From the NCBI RefSeq assembly GCF_000621525.1, contig NZ_JHYC01000013.1, forward strand, positions 1 through 64,000: 64,000 nt of DNA. The letters run 5' to 3'. The notes under the pieces are model-generated. The model did no database searches and was not told the DNA's origin. It saw nothing but the letters and a program-made list of their open reading frames with translations. Position 1 is the first letter of the stretch. Every line of letters starts with the position of its first letter. The position numbers and the translations under genes are program-made. Shown here piece after piece: positions 7,577-17,616 of this stretch. This stretch comes from Legionella fairfieldensis ATCC 49588 (GTDB taxonomy: Bacteria > Pseudomonadota > Gammaproteobacteria > Legionellales > Legionellaceae).

Positions 7577-10471
7577 GTGAAAAAAGAAATCGTTAAAACC
7601 ACATTTTCAATTTCTAATGTGATGTGTCATGAGGGCTGTGGTACTTCCATTCGTAATTTGCTGAGTGATTTGAATACATTTAAGCAGCGGCAGTGGCTAC
7701 CGGCCAGTGCCGAAACCGTAATTTGCCCACGGCCATCCGAATTCGGAACTTACTGCTTCGAGGTAAAAATTGAAAGCGAAGAAGAATTTAACCTGGATAA
7801 TGCTCACGCCCATGAAATGCTTAAGGATTTTGAAGAAAGGTTGACTAATGCAGGTTTTCCTCTGGTAAGTCCCACGTGGGCGAACTGGATAAATATTGCT
7901 GTTAATTTAGGTGCTATCACTGCCATTATTATTTTAAATGTTGTTTTCCCACCGTCTCTATTGCTCACCCTGGGTCTAACGGCCATTTCTTTTTTAAGTA
8001 CGGCTTTCACTGCACGTAGCTATTTTAAACAGTTCTATTACCACTTACGCGAGAAAGAGTTGAATTATATGCCAACTGCGATTACTTCGGGTTGGTTATT
8101 ATCGTTGGCTCATACAATCTATCATGTTATTAAAATGCCTGTGTCCACCGGCTTTTCCATGGCATTTATGAACTTTGTTATGCCAGCTACATTAGTCACT
8201 CTTGTTAATGTAATGGATGAAATAAAGCGTTTGATTTTGGCCAAATCAAGATCCATGTATCGAAGTTTATTTCCTCAAATGGCAAAAGAATACGATTGCT
8301 ATCAATTATCTTCTGAAGATCAGGATTTATTGAAAATAATGGACGCTGATATTCAATCTGAAGACAATCTTTCTCACTTACAAAAATTGATGGAAACAGA
8401 GCGACAAATTCTCTCTTTGGAAGAATCTGCCTTAAAAAAAGGAATGTTAATTACCGTTAAGCCCGGAGCGTGTTTCCCGGTAGACTGCAAGCTTTTACAG
8501 GGAGGTATATGGGTCGATGAATCTCACTTGACGGGTGAACCGCGGCATGCAAAGGAACGTTTTGATTTTGTTCATGCAGGTGCTGTTAATTTAAGTCAAA
8601 CTGTGAAAGCCTGGGTTGCTAACGATTCCTATGACAGTACGATCAATAAAATATTATTTAGAGCTAATCGAGAGCGAAAAGCCCCGCCTGTTTCTCACCG
8701 TAAATTTACCTACCTTTACACGGCATTAATTTTAATAAGCATCATGGTATCTATTGCAATACCTGTTGCCTTGGGTTTTTTTACGCTTCCTTTATTATTA
8801 CAAAATACGATGGGTATTCTGTTTGCAGTATGCCCTTGTACGGTTGCTATTGGTCACCAGTTACCGCGCTTATTGAGTCTGTATCAGCGTAATAAGAAAG
8901 GTATCAAATGCTGCAATGAGGCTCTCGCTAGCCAATCTGACTCCATACATACTATTGTTTTTGATAAAACAGGAACCCTGACAACAGGAAACAGTCAAGT
9001 TGATTCATCAGAAGGGATTGAAGACCCTCTATGGCAAAGAATTTATCTACTTGAAAAAGCTTATGGGGCAGAACACCCTCTCGCGAGAGCCATTAATACC
9101 TACTATGAAACAACCTATGCTCTACAATCTATTGTGATTAGAGATATTAGCGATGAATCGATTGATAAAAAAAATAGAGGATTATCTGCTATAGTCCAAG
9201 GTAATATAATTCACGTGGGTAATATAGACTATCTTCAGGATGAAGATATAGCGTATCTGCCAAAAGAATTCTCTCGTTCCGTACAGGAAAAGCTGTCACA
9301 AGGTTATTCGCCAGTCTATGTGGCAGAAAACAAGATTTATAAAGGCGTAATTCTGATAAAGCATGAAGTACGGGAAGGTATTATTCCCCTACTGAATCGC
9401 TTAAAGAATCCAAAAGACCCGGAGAAAAAAATAACATTAATAATGCTTACGGGTGACGAACCTCTCTCTGCGGAGGGATTTAATAAACAAAATGGCCTCA
9501 TTTTTGAACCTGAAAATATTCATGCGAAGCAAACACCTCAAAAAAAAGAAGCCTTTCTGCGTGATTTAATGGCATCGGTAAAATCAAAAAATAAAAAGGA
9601 ATCAAAAGGTAAAGAAAAGTCAAAAGATATCGCAGCAGGAGTCTGGTTTGTTGGTGATGGTTTAAATGATGCACTTTGTGCCAGAGTTGTCTCCGAAGAA
9701 GGTGGCGTCAGCTGCTCAATGACTTCTACGGATAAAGTGGCATTTTTTTCCGACATTATGTTAAACGGTTCTATAAATTACTTATTTGATCATACTACGC
9801 TTAACCAATTCGTGAAAAAAAATATTGCACAAAATCAATGGATTTTGGCTTACGGCGCCATCGCCTTTTTAGCATTTATTCTTGGTTTCTCTGTGGCGGG
9901 TGTGGCTGTTTCACCCTTAATTCCGCTAGTCGTCATGACCTCAACCACTCTGTTTATTTTATTTAATTCTTACCGTGCGAAATGTGCTGTGGATAATATT
10001 CTGGATGAAAAAGCGTCATGGTTAAAGAAACCGTTAGCTTCCGATTTATCGCTGGGCTTGCTGATTAGTACAAGTGTCCTGCTCATAGGTGCTTTGCTCA
10101 TTACAACGATAGCAACCGGCGGGCTAGCTTTTCCCGTCATTGCTTTTACAGCCGGGATAGTAACGGCATTAGGCAGTGCGTGTATATTGGCTGCCGGTGT
10201 TACAGTAGGATCATTTGCTTTATGTGTTATTAGTTATTTTTTGGGGGCTATGTTTAATACTACGGACAGGCAAACGAAAATTGCTCAAGTTTCTGCAAGG
10301 CAACCAGTCGAAGTAATCACTGACCTACCTTCAAAATTTGTCGAAGAGGAAAAAAATCAGGGGATTAATAATTTATTTCACCCACGCAATAAAAAAGAGA
10401 ATGGCTTCACTTCTCCAGATATCCTGGAGGAAAATGTGGCACAAAATTACACCCATGTAACTTTGTCATGA
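7577..10471 (+). CDS. Divergent P1B-type heavy-metal ATPase with CPC motif
   Basis: A 964-residue membrane pump of the metal-exporting P1B class. It has an N-terminal HMA-like region with MCHEGCG (16-22, two Cys three residues apart rather than the usual CxxC); the actuator TGE (319-321); the membrane metal site CPC (419-421, in AVCPCTVAIG); the phosphorylated Asp463 in DKTGTLT; the P1B His-Pro in GAEHPLARA; and the hinge GDGLND (from 693). CPC usually means Cu(I) or similar soft metals. Oddities: a Lys-rich insertion (KSKNKKESKGKEKSK) in the P domain, and some 200 residues after the GDGxND motif with two extra hydrophobic pairs and a soluble tail. GTG 7577 is chosen for its CCGGAG ribosome-binding site 7 bases upstream; a TTG at 7556 is the alternative. 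Metal and direction are not proven. Confidence 0.85.
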   Translation: MKKEIVKTTFSISNVMCHEGCGTSIRNLLSDLNTFKQRQWLPASAETVICPRPSEFGTYCFEVKIESEEEFNLDNAHAHEMLKDFEERLTNAGFPLVSPTWANWINIAVNLGAITAIIILNVVFPPSLLLTLGLTAISFLSTAFTARSYFKQFYYHLREKELNYMPTAITSGWLLSLAHTIYHVIKMPVSTGFSMAFMNFVMPATLVTLVNVMDEIKRLILAKSRSMYRSLFPQMAKEYDCYQLSSEDQDLLKIMDADIQSEDNLSHLQKLMETERQILSLEESALKKGMLITVKPGACFPVDCKLLQGGIWVDESHLTGEPRHAKERFDFVHAGAVNLSQTVKAWVANDSYDSTINKILFRANRERKAPPVSHRKFTYLYTALILISIMVSIAIPVALGFFTLPLLLQNTMGILFAVCPCTVAIGHQLPRLLSLYQRNKKGIKCCNEALASQSDSIHTIVFDKTGTLTTGNSQVDSSEGIEDPLWQRIYLLEKAYGAEHPLARAINTYYETTYALQSIVIRDISDESIDKKNRGLSAIVQGNIIHVGNIDYLQDEDIAYLPKEFSRSVQEKLSQGYSPVYVAENKIYKGVILIKHEVREGIIPLLNRLKNPKDPEKKITLIMLTGDEPLSAEGFNKQNGLIFEPENIHAKQTPQKKEAFLRDLMASVKSKNKKESKGKEKSKDIAAGVWFVGDGLNDALCARVVSEEGGVSCSMTSTDKVAFFSDIMLNGSINYLFDHTTLNQFVKKNIAQNQWILAYGAIAFLAFILGFSVAGVAVSPLIPLVVMTSTTLFILFNSYRAKCAVDNILDEKASWLKKPLASDLSLGLLISTSVLLIGALLITTIATGGLAFPVIAFTAGIVTALGSACILAAGVTVGSFALCVISYFLGAMFNTTDRQTKIAQVSARQPVEVITDLPSKFVEEEKNQGINNLFHPRNKKENGFTSPDILEENVAQNYTHVTLS

Positions 10472-10587
10472 ATAATCCCTGCTTGGCTGATGAGCATGCA
10501 TCGCGTATCTTGTAGATACAACAAGCAAAGAAGTTGAATCATTGCTGGACAATGTTGCTAATAGAGAAAAAAGACTAAAATGTATTG

Positions 10588-10926
10588 TTAACGAGTTACC
10601 GTAACTTGTACATTCGCCGCATTCTTAACTGCATGCGGTTTGCTGACAGCGATGGTAATCTGGTTGATATTAAATTCATTTTTAATTAAAGCAGCCACCT
10701 GTTCAGCCACCGTTTCAATTAAACAAAAAGCATTGGATTCAATATAATCGGTTACCCGATTACACAGCGCAGCGTAATCAATAGTATGGGCCAATTTATC
10801 CTGACAGGTGGAAAAATCAGCAGGGATTGTGATGTCCAACAGGAGAGGTTGGGTAATTTGTTGTTCCCAGGCGTAAACACCTATACGTGTCGCTATACTT
10901 AAACCCTTTATATGAAGACTATCCAC
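10588..10926 (-). CDS. folB: Dihydroneopterin aldolase
   Basis: Cleaves 7,8-dihydroneopterin to 6-hydroxymethyl-dihydropterin and glycolaldehyde in folate synthesis. The 112-residue protein is a single tunnelling-fold domain of typical length. Family features are LHIKGLSIATRIGVYAWE at the start, the TIDYAALCN stretch, FCLIETVAEQVA with the substrate-anchoring Glu, and the catalytic Lys in VSKPHAV. It is convergent with the P-type ATPase gene and divergent from hemE, so it is probably monocistronic. Confidence 0.93.
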   Translation of the reverse strand: MDSLHIKGLSIATRIGVYAWEQQITQPLLLDITIPADFSTCQDKLAHTIDYAALCNRVTDYIESNAFCLIETVAEQVAALIKNEFNINQITIAVSKPHAVKNAANVQVTVTR

Positions 10927-11249
10927 TTCTTTGCTCCAAAACAGCGTTGGCCTAGCATAACAATCAGAAAATAGAAGAGCAACTTTAAAAATCGCTTGGG
11001 AAATAATTCTATTTCTTTTTACGAAAGACTGTTTTGAGAAGATAAGATTATATTAAATAGCCTATAGTTTGGTTAGTGGTCGCTTTGTGCCGGACGAAAG
11101 TCGGCATCCAGGGAGGAGTTTTCTGTTACAGGCAAGCAAGCCCATTCTCTTAGGGGCGAAAAGGATTATAATACCTTCGAAAAATTATTTTAGAGCAGCA
11201 ACAAGGAAAAAATGATAAGATTTTGGCTTTAGTTATTTGTCAGGTAGTT
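10927..11249. other. Intergenic region between folB and hemE
   Basis: About 320 bases between divergent genes. It holds the 5' regions of both and a short hairpin near 11090 (GCCGGACGAAAGTCGGC). I see no gene; a promoter for hemE must lie here but no strong -35/-10 pair stands out. Confidence 0.4.
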
Positions 11250-12314
11250 ATGAACGATATCAGTGAATCCCTATTTATTCGTGCCTTACAGCGAAAGCCC
11301 GTACCTCGTACTCCTGTCTGGATTATGCGTCAGGCGGGTCGTTATCTGCCAGAATATCGGGAAGTACGACAAAAAGCGGGTGATTTTCTCAGCCTTTGTA
11401 AAAATCCAGAACTGGCTTGTGAAGTAACGTTGCAACCTCTTCGCCGTTTTTCTTTGGATGCGGCAATCTTATTTTCAGATATTTTAACTATTCCTGACGC
11501 TATGGGGCTGGGCCTCTATTTTAGTGAAGGAGAGGGACCTTGTTTTGAACGACCAATTCGCAGTTTAAGCAGGATTGATGCGCTGACTATTCCTCAACCA
11601 CACGATGAATTAACCTACGTGGTGGAGGCTGTGCGCCTTATTCGGCGTGAAATGCCCAATCATTTACCTTTACTGGGTTTTGCAGGTAGTCCCTGGACTT
11701 TGGCTTGTTATATGGTGGAAGGACGAGCCAGTCGCGATTTTAAATCGATTTTGCACCTTCTTTATACAGAGCCACAAGCTGCTCATTGCTTGCTGGCTAA
11801 ACTTGCTCAGGCTGTGACTGTATACCTTGAAGCGCAAATTGAAGCCGGAGTGAATGCCTTAATGATTTTTGATACCTGGGGAGGTATTTTAACGCCTCAG
11901 TCCTATCAGGTTTTTTCTCTTTATTATATGGAGCAGATCGTTTCTTCTATAAAGCAACGATATCCGCAGATTCCTGTCATTCTTTTTACTAAAGGGGGCG
12001 GGCAGTGGTTAAAGCAAATGGCCAAAACGGGCTGTGATGCTCTGGGTCTGGACTGGACTTGTGATCTCGGTTTTGCTCGTTCACAAGTCGGTGACAAGGT
12101 AGCTCTGCAAGGTAATCTTGATCCAGCCGTGTTACTTACCAATCCTGATTGTATCAGGCAGCAGGTCAAGCAAGTCTTGCAAGCCTTTGGAAAAGGTGCT
12201 GGCCATGTGTTTAACCTGGGGCATGGTATCACTCCTGATGTACCGCCCGAACATGTGACTGTAATGCTTGATGCCGTTCATGAATTTAGTCCGGCCTGTC
12301 ATGATAATCGATAG
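11250..12314 (+). CDS. hemE: Uroporphyrinogen decarboxylase
   Basis: Decarboxylates the four acetate side chains of uroporphyrinogen III to give coproporphyrinogen III in haem synthesis. The protein is 354 residues, the standard length. It opens with [20 protein letters not shown], the signature containing the substrate-binding Arg residues; other motifs are the [16 protein letters not shown] loop and [16 protein letters not shown] near the end. ATG 11250 is chosen because an AGG ribosome-binding site lies 5 bases upstream and the product starts like its family; the frame is open to 11223. Its 3' end overlaps yheT by 14 bases. Confidence 0.96.
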   Translation: MNDISESLFIRALQRKPVPRTPVWIMRQAGRYLPEYREVRQKAGDFLSLCKNPELACEVTLQPLRRFSLDAAILFSDILTIPDAMGLGLYFSEGEGPCFERPIRSLSRIDALTIPQPHDELTYVVEAVRLIRREMPNHLPLLGFAGSPWTLACYMVEGRASRDFKSILHLLYTEPQAAHCLLAKLAQAVTVYLEAQIEAGVNALMIFDTWGGILTPQSYQVFSLYYMEQIVSSIKQRYPQIPVILFTKGGGQWLKQMAKTGCDALGLDWTCDLGFARSQVGDKVALQGNLDPAVLLTNPDCIRQQVKQVLQAFGKGAGHVFNLGHGITPDVPPEHVTVMLDAVHEFSPACHDNR

Positions 12315-13281
12315 TGATTTTAAACCGGCCTGGTGGTTACCAGGCTCCCATAGCCAAACCATGTATCCGACTCTGGTCAGACGAATTAAAACACCAGTTG
12401 ATGAAATGGAGCGGATTGAATTACCCGATGGTGATTTTATTGATTTGGCATGGGCAAATAATGGTTTATCTCCCGATGCACCCTTAATCGTTTTATTGCA
12501 TGGCTTGGGTGGTTCCATGCATTCTGCTTATGCGGCAGGTTTGATGCATGCGTTTAATCGCTTCGGCTGGCGTGCAGTATTAATGCATTTTAGAGGGGCA
12601 AGCCAGGAGCCTAATCGTTTACCACGCGCTTATCATTCAGGTGATACCGGGGATATTAATTACCTGCTTCATCTTTTAGCTCAACGTGAACCTCAGAGCA
12701 AAAAAGCAGTAGTAGGTGTGTCATTAGGCGGAAACGTATTGCTTAAATGGTTAGGTGAACAAGGTTCGCAATCGTTAATTGACGCGGCGGTGGCAGTGTC
12801 GGTACCTTTTCAATTGCGTATCGTTGCCGAGCGTATTGGGAAAGGTTTTTCACGCCTTTACCAAGACTATTTATTGCGTCGTCTAAGACAAGTATTTGCA
12901 CAGAAAAAAGCAAGATACACGTCTGAAAATATGCCTCAGCCTCTAAACGATGTTCATAAATGGCGATGCTTTTGGACATTTGACGATCGGGTGACCGCGC
13001 CACTACATGGTTTTCCTCATGTGCATGCTTATTATAATGAAGCAAGTTCTCGTCGATATTTGTCTTGTATCGCAACCCCAACGTTAATCATTCATGCGCT
13101 CGATGATCCCTTTATGACGCCAGCAGTTATTCCTTCTGCGAATGAGCTATCTTCAGCAATTTGTCTGGAGGTGAGCGCCAAAGGTGGGCATGTGGGATTC
13201 ATTGCAGGCAACTTGCCTGGCAGACCGATTTACTGGTTAGAACAGCGGATTCCTGCTTATTTACAGCAAATTTTTCTTTAA
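12301..13281 (+). CDS. YheT-family alpha/beta hydrolase
   Basis: A predicted cytoplasmic hydrolase of the YheT/ABHD1-3 family, 326 residues. Family opening is [13 protein letters not shown]; the nucleophile elbow is [11 protein letters not shown] (Ser in GVSLGG), followed by Asp in HALDDPF and His in KGGHVGF, a complete catalytic triad. The substrate is unknown; esterase activity on acyl lipids is usual for relatives. It overlaps the end of hemE by 14 bases (start ATG 12301), so translation may be coupled. Its 3' end overlaps the 3' end of the convergent DAHP synthase gene by 83 bases, an unusually long overlap. Confidence 0.85.
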   Translation: MIIDSDFKPAWWLPGSHSQTMYPTLVRRIKTPVDEMERIELPDGDFIDLAWANNGLSPDAPLIVLLHGLGGSMHSAYAAGLMHAFNRFGWRAVLMHFRGASQEPNRLPRAYHSGDTGDINYLLHLLAQREPQSKKAVVGVSLGGNVLLKWLGEQGSQSLIDAAVAVSVPFQLRIVAERIGKGFSRLYQDYLLRRLRQVFAQKKARYTSENMPQPLNDVHKWRCFWTFDDRVTAPLHGFPHVHAYYNEASSRRYLSCIATPTLIIHALDDPFMTPAVIPSANELSSAICLEVSAKGGHVGFIAGNLPGRPIYWLEQRIPAYLQQIFL

Positions 13282-14602
13282 CCTGTCGTGTCAATTGGAT
13301 GGCCATTTCCAGAGATTGTTCATAATTCAGGCGAGGATCGACTAAACTGCGGTAAGCACGTTTTAGATCGTCCTTATTTAATCCACGCGCACCGCCAATA
13401 CATTCGGTGACGTTATCTCCCGTTAGCTCAAAATGAACCCCTCCTAAATAGCTATTCATTTCATGATGAATTTGCATGGCTTGCTGTAATTCCGAGAGAA
13501 TAGTATCAAAATGGCGAGTTTTAATCCCGTCAGAGGTAATTTCAGTATTCCCGTGCATTGGATCACAGGACCAGGTGACAGGACTTTTCGTTTTATGGAC
13601 CGCCTCAATGAGTGGGGGTAGTAGCCGAGAGATATTTTGTGCGCCGAATCGGGTAATGAGAAGCAGACGTCCTTCTTCATGGTGAGGATTAATCAGGTTT
13701 ATTATTTCCGTCAGCCATTCTGTGGTTGCATCAGGCCCTACTTTGATTCCCACCGGATTTTGTATACCCCGTAAAAACTCCAGATGGGCGCTATGTGGTT
13801 TTGCCGTGCGCATACCTGTCCAGGGTAAATGGGTAGAGAGATTATACCATAAGCCATCATGCAGGCGGCGTGTAAGGGCTTGCTCATAATGAAGATGTAA
13901 GGCTTCATGGGAGGTATAAAAATCAACTTTATTCAAATTACTTGCACGCAAACCATCAATCGCTTCGATAAAATCAAGCGACTCACTGAGCGAGTGGACA
14001 ATAGCATGATATTCATCGGCTTGAGGAGAATGTTCTACAAAATCCAAATCCCATTGTTGCGGATTATTTAAATCAGCAAATCCACCGTCAAGTAAAGCAC
14101 GAATAAAATTGAGCGTCATCGCGGCGCAACTGTAGCCTTGTAACATTAATTTGGGATTAGGGATACGGGCCGAGGCATTAAATTGTTGCGAATTGACCAA
14201 ATCACCGCGGTAACTTGGCAACGTAATACCATCCATTGTTTCATAATCCGAAGAGCGGGGTTTTGCATATTGACCCGCTATGCGTCCTATTCGGACAATA
14301 GGCTTACGGATGCCATGAATCATAATCAGACTCATTTGCAATAAAATTTTGAGTTTGCTGCTTATTATGTCGGAACGACAGTCCTTAAATGATTCGGCGC
14401 AATCACCACCTTGCAGAATAAATGCTTCCCTGCGTCCTGCTTTTGCTATGGCACGCTTTAAGTTTTTTATTTCCCCACTGGTGACCAGAGGAGGCAACAG
14501 ACTTAATTGCTCAACAACCTTGTCCAGCTGATTTTTATCGGGGTAAATTGCTGCTTGTTCGTAGGGAAACTGTTGCCAGGAAAGAGGAGACCATTGTTGC
14601 AT
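13199..14602 (-). CDS. 3-deoxy-7-phosphoheptulonate synthase, class II
   Basis: Condenses phosphoenolpyruvate and erythrose 4-phosphate, the first step of aromatic amino-acid synthesis. At 467 residues it is the longer plant/actinobacterial class II enzyme, not the ~350-residue AroFGH type of E. coli. Visible signatures are the metal-binding Cys in FILQGGDCAESF, the KPIVRIGRIAGQYAKPRS loop, KVDFYTSHEALHL and the VGIKVGPDAT strand. An AAGAGG ribosome-binding site precedes the ATG. The C-terminal ~27 residues are encoded opposite the end of yheT and are poorly conserved in type ([10 protein letters not shown]). Feedback inhibition cannot be judged. Confidence 0.93.
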   Translation of the reverse strand: MQQWSPLSWQQFPYEQAAIYPDKNQLDKVVEQLSLLPPLVTSGEIKNLKRAIAKAGRREAFILQGGDCAESFKDCRSDIISSKLKILLQMSLIMIHGIRKPIVRIGRIAGQYAKPRSSDYETMDGITLPSYRGDLVNSQQFNASARIPNPKLMLQGYSCAAMTLNFIRALLDGGFADLNNPQQWDLDFVEHSPQADEYHAIVHSLSESLDFIEAIDGLRASNLNKVDFYTSHEALHLHYEQALTRRLHDGLWYNLSTHLPWTGMRTAKPHSAHLEFLRGIQNPVGIKVGPDATTEWLTEIINLINPHHEEGRLLLITRFGAQNISRLLPPLIEAVHKTKSPVTWSCDPMHGNTEITSDGIKTRHFDTILSELQQAMQIHHEMNSYLGGVHFELTGDNVTECIGGARGLNKDDLKRAYRSLVDPRLNYEQSLEMAIQLTRQVKEKFAVNKQESAVLTSKSVCQASCLQ

Positions 14603-14802
14603 AATAAACCTCTTACTTAATGTCTATACTATAACATAACCCGCCAGGGGCTATACTTGTGGCAAGCTCGCTCAGGTCAGCCAGGCGCCCTTCTATACAT
14701 TCATGGGCCTCGCTCGCATCTGCTTAAAACCTGGTGATGGTGCCATAGTATGCGATGGATGAACAATGTGTGCAAGCAATTACAAATAATCGGGGTACTG
14801 GA

Positions 14803-14830
14803 CTTGAATTTTTTTGAATGACCCCCAGTT
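14803..14830 (+). promoter_or_regulatory. Sigma-32 (heat-shock) promoter of grpE
   Basis: CTTGAAT at 14803 and CCCCAGTT at 14823-14830, 13-14 bases apart, match the heat-shock consensus CTTGAA-N13-14-CCCCATNT. It lies about 30 bases upstream of the grpE start. Confidence 0.82.
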
Positions 14831-14861
14831 AAGGGCATCAACTTATGTGAGAGGGTTTTTT

Positions 14862-15467
14862 ATGAATAAAAATAAAAGCAAAGATTGGCATAAAATCAAA
14901 AAAGAAAGCGAGCAGGCAGAAGAGCAACAGTTAAACGAAGAAGAGGAAACAGAACATAATGAAGCTGCCCTGGAGCATTTGAGTTATGCTGAGCTTGAAG
15001 AAAAACTGACCCTTGCTGAACAAAAAGCGCATGAAAACTGGGAAAAGGCTGTTCGTGCAACGGCTGAACTGGAAAATATTCGTCGCCGTGCAGAACGTGA
15101 TATCACCAATGCTCATCGTTATGGCCAGGAAAAATTGATTCATTCTTTTTTACCGGTTATTGATAGCCTTGAACAAGCGTTGCAGTTAGCTGGAAAAGAA
15201 AGTCAGCAAGGTATGCGGGAAGGCTTGGAGTTAACGTTAAAATTATTTATAGATGCTTTAAAAAAACTGGATGTGGAACAGATCGATCCCCAAGGCGAAG
15301 TGTTTAATCCTCAGGAACATGAAGCAATGTCCATGCAGGATGTACCAGGTGTTGAACCTAATACGGTCCTGACAGTGTTTCAAAAGGGCTATAAGTTGAA
15401 TGACAGGGTAATTCGGCCCGCGCGAGTGATTGTGGCGAAGCCAAAACCTATTAATGAAAAAGCTTGA
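14862..15467 (+). CDS. grpE: Nucleotide exchange factor GrpE
   Basis: Releases ADP from DnaK and so drives the chaperone cycle. The 201-residue protein has an acidic, Glu-rich N-terminal region (about 15-45), a long coiled coil (about 45-95, with AELENIRRRAERDI) and the C-terminal beta domain (about 140-200, EVFNPQEHEAMS and GYKLNDRVIRPARV). ATG 14862 is chosen for the GAGAGG ribosome-binding site 6 bases upstream and the family-like start; a TTG at 14814 would place the promoter inside the gene. The stop codon lies within the dnaK heat-shock promoter. Confidence 0.96.
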   Translation: MNKNKSKDWHKIKKESEQAEEQQLNEEEETEHNEAALEHLSYAELEEKLTLAEQKAHENWEKAVRATAELENIRRRAERDITNAHRYGQEKLIHSFLPVIDSLEQALQLAGKESQQGMREGLELTLKLFIDALKKLDVEQIDPQGEVFNPQEHEAMSMQDVPGVEPNTVLTVFQKGYKLNDRVIRPARVIVAKPKPINEKA

Positions 15468-15490
15468 AATTAACAAATTATCCCCCATAT
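15463..15490 (+). promoter_or_regulatory. Sigma-32 (heat-shock) promoter of dnaK, overlapping the grpE stop
   Basis: CTTGAAA (15463-15469) and CCCCATAT (15483-15490), 13 bases apart, are an essentially perfect heat-shock promoter. The grpE TGA is the TGA inside CTTGAAA. It gives dnaK its own heat-inducible start independent of grpE. Confidence 0.9.
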
Positions 15491-15533
15491 GACAACTATT
15501 GCATAATAAATAGAGAATTGGAGCAAGAATAAA

Positions 15534-17471
15534 ATGGCAAAAATTATCGGTATTGACTTAGGTACGACCAACTCCTGCGTAGCAGTAATGGAAGGTCCTA
15601 CAGCTCGTGTTATTGAAAACAATGAGGGACATCGCACAACACCTTCAATTGTTGCTTTTACCAATGATGATGAAATTCTTGTTGGCCAGCCAGCGAAGCG
15701 TCAGGCGGTAACCAATCCGGATAATACCCTGTATGCCGTTAAGCGTTTAATCGGCCGTCGGTTCGATGATCCCGTTGTACAAAAAGATATTAAAATGGTG
15801 CCTTATAAAATTACTAAGGCAGATAACGGGGATGCCTGGGTACGTGTTAAAGGTCAGGACAAGGCTCCTCCACAGATTTCAGCAGAAGTTTTGCGTAAAA
15901 TGAAAAAAACTGCTGAAGATTATTTAGGTGAAACAGTGACCGAAGCGGTTATTACTGTTCCCGCTTACTTTAATGACTCGCAGCGTCAGGCTACTAAAGA
16001 TGCTGGACGAATTGCAGGTCTGGAAGTCAAACGTATCATTAACGAGCCTACCGCAGCCGCTCTGGCTTATGGTATGGACAAAAAACGAGGCGACTCTGTT
16101 ATCGCTGTCTATGACTTGGGCGGCGGTACTTTTGATATTTCCATTATTGAAATTGCCGAAGTAGATGGTGAACATCAGTTTGAAGTATTAGCTACCAATG
16201 GCGATACTTTCCTGGGTGGTGAAGATTTTGATTTGACTCTCATTGAATACCTTGCTGCTGAATTTAAAAAAGATACAGGGATTGATTTGCATAATGATCC
16301 ACTGGCTTTACAACGGTTAAAAGAAGCGGCAGAAAAAGCCAAAATTGAATTATCTTCTGCCCAACAAACGGACGTTAATCTTCCTTATATTACTGCCGAT
16401 GCTTCAGGGCCAAAACATTTGAACATCAAACTTACGCGAGCAAAACTCGAGTCATTGGTAGAAAAACTGGTTGAACGTACTATTGAGCCTTGCAAAATTG
16501 CCTTGAAAGACGCTGGTTTGAATGTATCGCAAATTAATGAAGTGATTCTTGTCGGCGGTCAGACCCGTATGCCAATGGTGCAAAAAACGGTGCAGGATTT
16601 CTTTGGGAAAGAGCCTCGTAAAGACGTCAACCCTGATGAAGCAGTAGCGGTGGGTGCTGCGATTCAAGCGGCCGTGTTGTCAGGTGATGTCAAAGATATT
16701 TTATTACTCGATGTCACTCCACTTTCGTTAGGAATTGAAACCTTAGGCGGTGTGATGACCAAGTTAATTGAGAAAAATACCACAATTCCAACAAAGGCTA
16801 ATCAGGTATTTTCCACAGCAGATGACAGACAGACGGCGGTCACTGTGCATGTGTTACAAGGTGAACGTGAGCAGGCATCTGCCAATAAGTCTTTAGGCCG
16901 CTTTGACCTGACTGATATTCCTCCTGCGCCACGCGGTGTGCCTCAGATTGAAGTTACTTTTGATATTGATGCCAATGGTATTTTGAATGTATCTGCCAAA
17001 GATAAAGCCACAGGTAAAGCTCAATCGATTGTGATTAAAGCGTCCAGTGGATTGAGTGACGCAGAAGTTGACGCCATGATCAAAGATGCGCAAACTCATG
17101 CCGATGAAGATAAAAAATTCAAAGAGATGGCTGACATTCGCAATCAGGCCGATAGCCTTATCCATAGCAGTGAAAAATCCTTGAAAGATTTGGAAAATGA
17201 ATTGTCTGAGGATGAGAAGAAAGGGATTGAAACGGCTATTGCCGAGCTGAAAGAAGCCACCAAGAGTAACGATAAAGCCATGATTGAAGAGAAGTTAAAA
17301 GTTTTAAACGAAGCTTCCGGTAAAATGGCTGAGCGTATTTATGCTAAAAAAGCGGCTGAAGGTCAACCTGCTCAGGAAACCTCTGATGCATCTGCTCAGG
17401 AAACGTCAGCAAAATCAGATGAAGGTGTTGTTGATGCTGAATTTGAAGAAGTCAAAGAGGATAAAAAATAA
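15534..17471 (+). CDS. dnaK: Chaperone DnaK (Hsp70)
   Basis: ATP-driven chaperone that binds exposed hydrophobic segments of client proteins with DnaJ and GrpE. It has 645 residues. The ATPase domain (about 1-385) shows [37 protein letters not shown] and the [10 protein letters not shown] phosphate loop; the substrate-binding domain (about 390-510) and helical lid follow. The tail is acidic and ends EEVKEDKK, a variant of the usual EEVD-type bacterial end. A GGAG ribosome-binding site lies 11 bases before the ATG. A terminator-like hairpin separates it from dnaJ. Confidence 0.98.
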   Translation: MAKIIGIDLGTTNSCVAVMEGPTARVIENNEGHRTTPSIVAFTNDDEILVGQPAKRQAVTNPDNTLYAVKRLIGRRFDDPVVQKDIKMVPYKITKADNGDAWVRVKGQDKAPPQISAEVLRKMKKTAEDYLGETVTEAVITVPAYFNDSQRQATKDAGRIAGLEVKRIINEPTAAALAYGMDKKRGDSVIAVYDLGGGTFDISIIEIAEVDGEHQFEVLATNGDTFLGGEDFDLTLIEYLAAEFKKDTGIDLHNDPLALQRLKEAAEKAKIELSSAQQTDVNLPYITADASGPKHLNIKLTRAKLESLVEKLVERTIEPCKIALKDAGLNVSQINEVILVGGQTRMPMVQKTVQDFFGKEPRKDVNPDEAVAVGAAIQAAVLSGDVKDILLLDVTPLSLGIETLGGVMTKLIEKNTTIPTKANQVFSTADDRQTAVTVHVLQGEREQASANKSLGRFDLTDIPPAPRGVPQIEVTFDIDANGILNVSAKDKATGKAQSIVIKASSGLSDAEVDAMIKDAQTHADEDKKFKEMADIRNQADSLIHSSEKSLKDLENELSEDEKKGIETAIAELKEATKSNDKAMIEEKLKVLNEASGKMAERIYAKKAAEGQPAQETSDASAQETSAKSDEGVVDAEFEEVKEDKK

Positions 17472-17524
17472 GTAATTGAAGAGACGGAGGCACGAAAATG
17501 TCTTCGGATGAAAGATTTGGTGGC

Positions 17525-17551
17525 GGGGTGCTTGAGCACTCCGTTCTTTTT
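17525..17551 (+). terminator. Terminator between dnaK and dnaJ
   Basis: GGGGTG and CACTCC pair (one G-T) around CTTGAG and are followed by GTTCTTTTT. Partial termination here would lower dnaJ relative to dnaK. Confidence 0.65.
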
Positions 17552-17616
17552 GAGCTATCTGCGGGATTTGAATCTTGCATTAACTAGCTAATAATTTTGA
17601 AAGTGGTATTAGAGTT

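Noticed and set aside
12132-12518. Minus-strand frame across the hemE/yheT junction
   Set aside because: Shadow of two well-supported genes on the other strand.
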